NCBI GenBank assembly: GCA_964473525.1
Contig: CAYYPK010000009.1
Span: 62,001 to 126,000 of the forward strand
Length of the DNA stretch: 64,000 bases
Source of the DNA: GCA-2687025 sp964473525
GTDB taxonomy: Bacteria > Poribacteria > WGA-4E > GCA-2687025
Direction of reading: 5' to 3'
The notes under the pieces were generated by a model. That model made no database searches. It was given only the letters and a program-made list of their open reading frames with translations, and was not told where the DNA came from. A program made the translations under genes and the position numbers. Below are positions 62,561 through 64,000 of the stretch, piece after piece. How positions within the stretch are numbered: position 1 is the stretch's first letter; each line of letters begins with the position of its first letter.

Positions 62561-63342
62561 AGACGGCGATCCGCGATTCCGCTCTCCATGAATCCCTGGA
62601 CCGTACGTTCGATATCGCCAAGAACCTCGGGTTCACCGGTATCGACGTGACGATGGGCCGTCGGAATACGCGCGAGCATCCCATATGGACGCGCGCAGGG
62701 CTTCGCGGCGTGCTGGACCACAAGAACTCGACGCGGCTCGACATCCCGTGCGTGAACGTCGAACGCTTCGAGACGATGGGTCTTACGCACCCGAACGCTC
62801 GCGTTCGCGAGGGAGCGGCAAAGGTGCTCCGGGCGCTCATACCACGAGCGGCGGCGCTCGGGACGTGGGCGGTCGTGGTACCTCTGGATGGACGTGGTGA
62901 CCCGTTTGGTCGCGTGAGGCAGAAGACCGTAGCCGAGACGCTGCGCGAAATCGCGCCTGCCGCGGACAATCACGCGTGCGGCATCAACATCAGGTCCGCA
63001 GCCGACCCTAAGGTCATCGTGCGCGTCCTCGACGACGTGGGATCCGACATCGTGCGCGTCGAACACGACATCGCCAACTCCGTCTTGCAGGATCGCGACC
63101 CCGCTGCCGACATCCGCGCGTTGGGGGGCGCCGTCGCCCAGTTGCGTCTGCGGGACATCGACGCGACCGGCGCGCAGGTTCCGCTCGGGATCGGCACGGT
63201 GGACTACGAGCCCATCGTCGACGCGCTGGACGAGATCGACTTCGACGGATACGTCGTCGTGGACACGCCGCACGGTCCAGACACCGTTGCCGCCGCGGCA
63301 GCGAACCTCGCCTTCGTCCACGAGCTGTTCCTCAGGCTCTAG
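62557..63342 (+). CDS. Sugar phosphate isomerase/epimerase-like TIM barrel
   Basis: 261 aa from ATG 62557 overlapping the previous stop. Xylose-isomerase-like barrel: FDIAKNLGFTGIDVTMG, CVNVERFETMGLTHPNA, HACGINIRSAADPKVI, IVRVEHDIANSVLQDRDP and a C-terminal GIGTVDYEPIVDALDEIDFDG plus GYVVVDTPHG. The usual Glu metal ligand near the end of strand 5 is not obvious, so activity is uncertain. Second such barrel in the window. Confidence 0.82.
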   Translation: MKTAIRDSALHESLDRTFDIAKNLGFTGIDVTMGRRNTREHPIWTRAGLRGVLDHKNSTRLDIPCVNVERFETMGLTHPNARVREGAAKVLRALIPRAAALGTWAVVVPLDGRGDPFGRVRQKTVAETLREIAPAADNHACGINIRSAADPKVIVRVLDDVGSDIVRVEHDIANSVLQDRDPAADIRALGGAVAQLRLRDIDATGAQVPLGIGTVDYEPIVDALDEIDFDGYVVVDTPHGPDTVAAAAANLAFVHELFLRL

Positions 63343-63355
63343 GTGGCGCTACCCG

Positions 63356-64000
63356 ATGCCTGTCGCGTGGTCACTGACGCTGCTCGTCGGAGCTCTTGCG
63401 GCGCATGGCGCTAGCCCGCCCAACGTCGAGCCTGGCAGCCTGCTCGCACGATACCAGCAGACCGCCATCGCGTACTTCTGGCACGAAGCGGACCCGATCA
63501 CGGGGCTCGTCAAGGATCGCGCCGCCAACTTCGACGACGACACGTACACCGTCAGCAGCCTCGCTGCCACGGGCTTCGGGCTCGCCTGCCTGCCCATCTC
63601 CGCCGAGCGGAACTGGCCACCCGCCGACGAGTCGCGGGCGAAGGCTAGAACGACGCTCGACTACCTGCTCAACGACCTGCCCCACGAACATGGGTGGTAC
63701 TACCACTTCGTGGACATGCGGACAGGCGAGCGCGTGTGGCGCTGCGAGCTGTCCTCCATCGACACGGCGCTGCTCCTAGCCGGCGCGCTGACCGCAGGGG
63801 CGTACTTCGGGGGTGAGGTCGGGGAACTCGCCAACGCCATCTACGAGCGCGTCGACTTCCAGTGGATGCTCACGGACGGAGGCGCGAAGCCCGACTCGCT
63901 GACGCTGTGTCACGGTTGGAAGCCCGAGTCCGGCTTCCTCGCCAGCCGTTGGGACTCCTACTCCGAGCACATGGTCCTCTACCTACTGGGCATCGGGTCG
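63356..64000 (+). CDS. Glycoamylase-like secreted protein (partial)
   Basis: Cut by the right edge after ~215 codons; not closed by a stop. Hydrophobic signal segment (WSLTLLVGALAAHGA), then LLARYQQTAIAYFWHEADPI, VKDRAANFDDDTYTVSSLAA, GWYYHFVDMRTGERVWRCEL with SSIDTALLLAGAL, and GWKPESGFLASRWDSYSEHM. These are the (alpha/alpha)6 glycoamylase (PF10091-type) motifs. Begins 13 bp after the isomerase gene. Confidence 0.85.
   Translation, partial: MPVAWSLTLLVGALAAHGASPPNVEPGSLLARYQQTAIAYFWHEADPITGLVKDRAANFDDDTYTVSSLAATGFGLACLPISAERNWPPADESRAKARTTLDYLLNDLPHEHGWYYHFVDMRTGERVWRCELSSIDTALLLAGALTAGAYFGGEVGELANAIYERVDFQWMLTDGGAKPDSLTLCHGWKPESGFLASRWDSYSEHMVLYLLGIGS

Noticed and set aside
1..64000. CRISPR arrays, tRNA or rRNA genes
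   Set aside because: No regularly spaced repeats or recognisable RNA genes were seen in the intergenic gaps.

Overview
The window reads as a chromosomal piece of a GC-rich, diderm, flagellated bacterium. Evidence for an outer membrane: flagellar P- and L-ring genes, LptF/LptG-type permeases, a TonB-dependent receptor, a lipoprotein signal peptidase substrate and Lgt. Evidence for lineage is softer: secreted beta-propellers and a LamG protein ending in a shared W-G-x-[IL]-K tail, several sugar-isomerase TIM barrels, Gfo/Idh dehydrogenase, DUF4432 and many carbohydrate enzymes recall Candidatus Poribacteria or related uncultured lineages; this is inference, and no rRNA or tRNA gene was seen.

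Layout. 1-3342: tightly overlapping operon with a MotA/ZorA-like tail (cut by the left edge), a ZorB-like MotB/OmpA protein, an unrecognised CxxC protein and a pentapeptide-repeat protein; this looks like a Zorya-like anti-phage system with unfamiliar accessory genes. 3428-3723: a 278-bp MITE-like element with 31-bp inverted repeats and a 9-bp target duplication. 3825-5206: secreted LamG protein, small membrane protein, hairpin. 5241-6292: IS1595-family element with a frameshifted transposase that has removed the 5' end of a flagellin gene. 6284-18784: flagellar cluster: three flagellins, then a sigma-54-type promoter followed by flgF-flgG-flgA-flgH-flgH'-flgI-flgJ-flgM-flgN-flgK-flgL, ended by a strong terminator. 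A sigma-28-type promoter precedes the first intact flagellin, so the usual early/late hierarchy (with FlgM as anti-sigma-28) can be read from the DNA.

18888-25682: cytoplasmic C25/caspase-like peptidase, then a small operon (sugar isomerase, SDR, TSUP transporter, membrane protein, BatA-like VWA protein). 25665-31224: lgt, then an AraC regulator divergent from two pectate lyases (PL10, PL1), with a mannonate dehydratase-like gene convergent to them: a uronate polysaccharide locus. 31270-38064 (minus strand): S9 peptidase, GFA protein, a decayed stretch with an in-frame stop, GH117-like hydrolase, lipoprotein. 38505-42406: UppP, nitrilase, DUF4432 and Gfo/Idh genes. 42425-49303: a giant 12-SLBB polysaccharide-export-like protein divergent from a TonB receptor. 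49387-53202: four tandem TolB-like beta-propellers. 53401-57099: glycogen-synthase-like enzyme followed by three tandem Nudix genes, the last fused to a histidine-kinase-type ATPase domain. 57150-64000: enolase-superfamily sugar acid dehydratase, lptF-lptG and an orphan beta-barrel protein, small zinc-ribbon protein, sugar isomerase, and a glycoamylase-like gene cut by the right edge.

Most promising for novelty: the Zorya-like operon with unrecognised partners, the Nudix-HATPase fusion, the tandem FlgH pair in which the second copy lacks a signal peptide, the shared C-terminal WG[IL]K tail, and the MITE.
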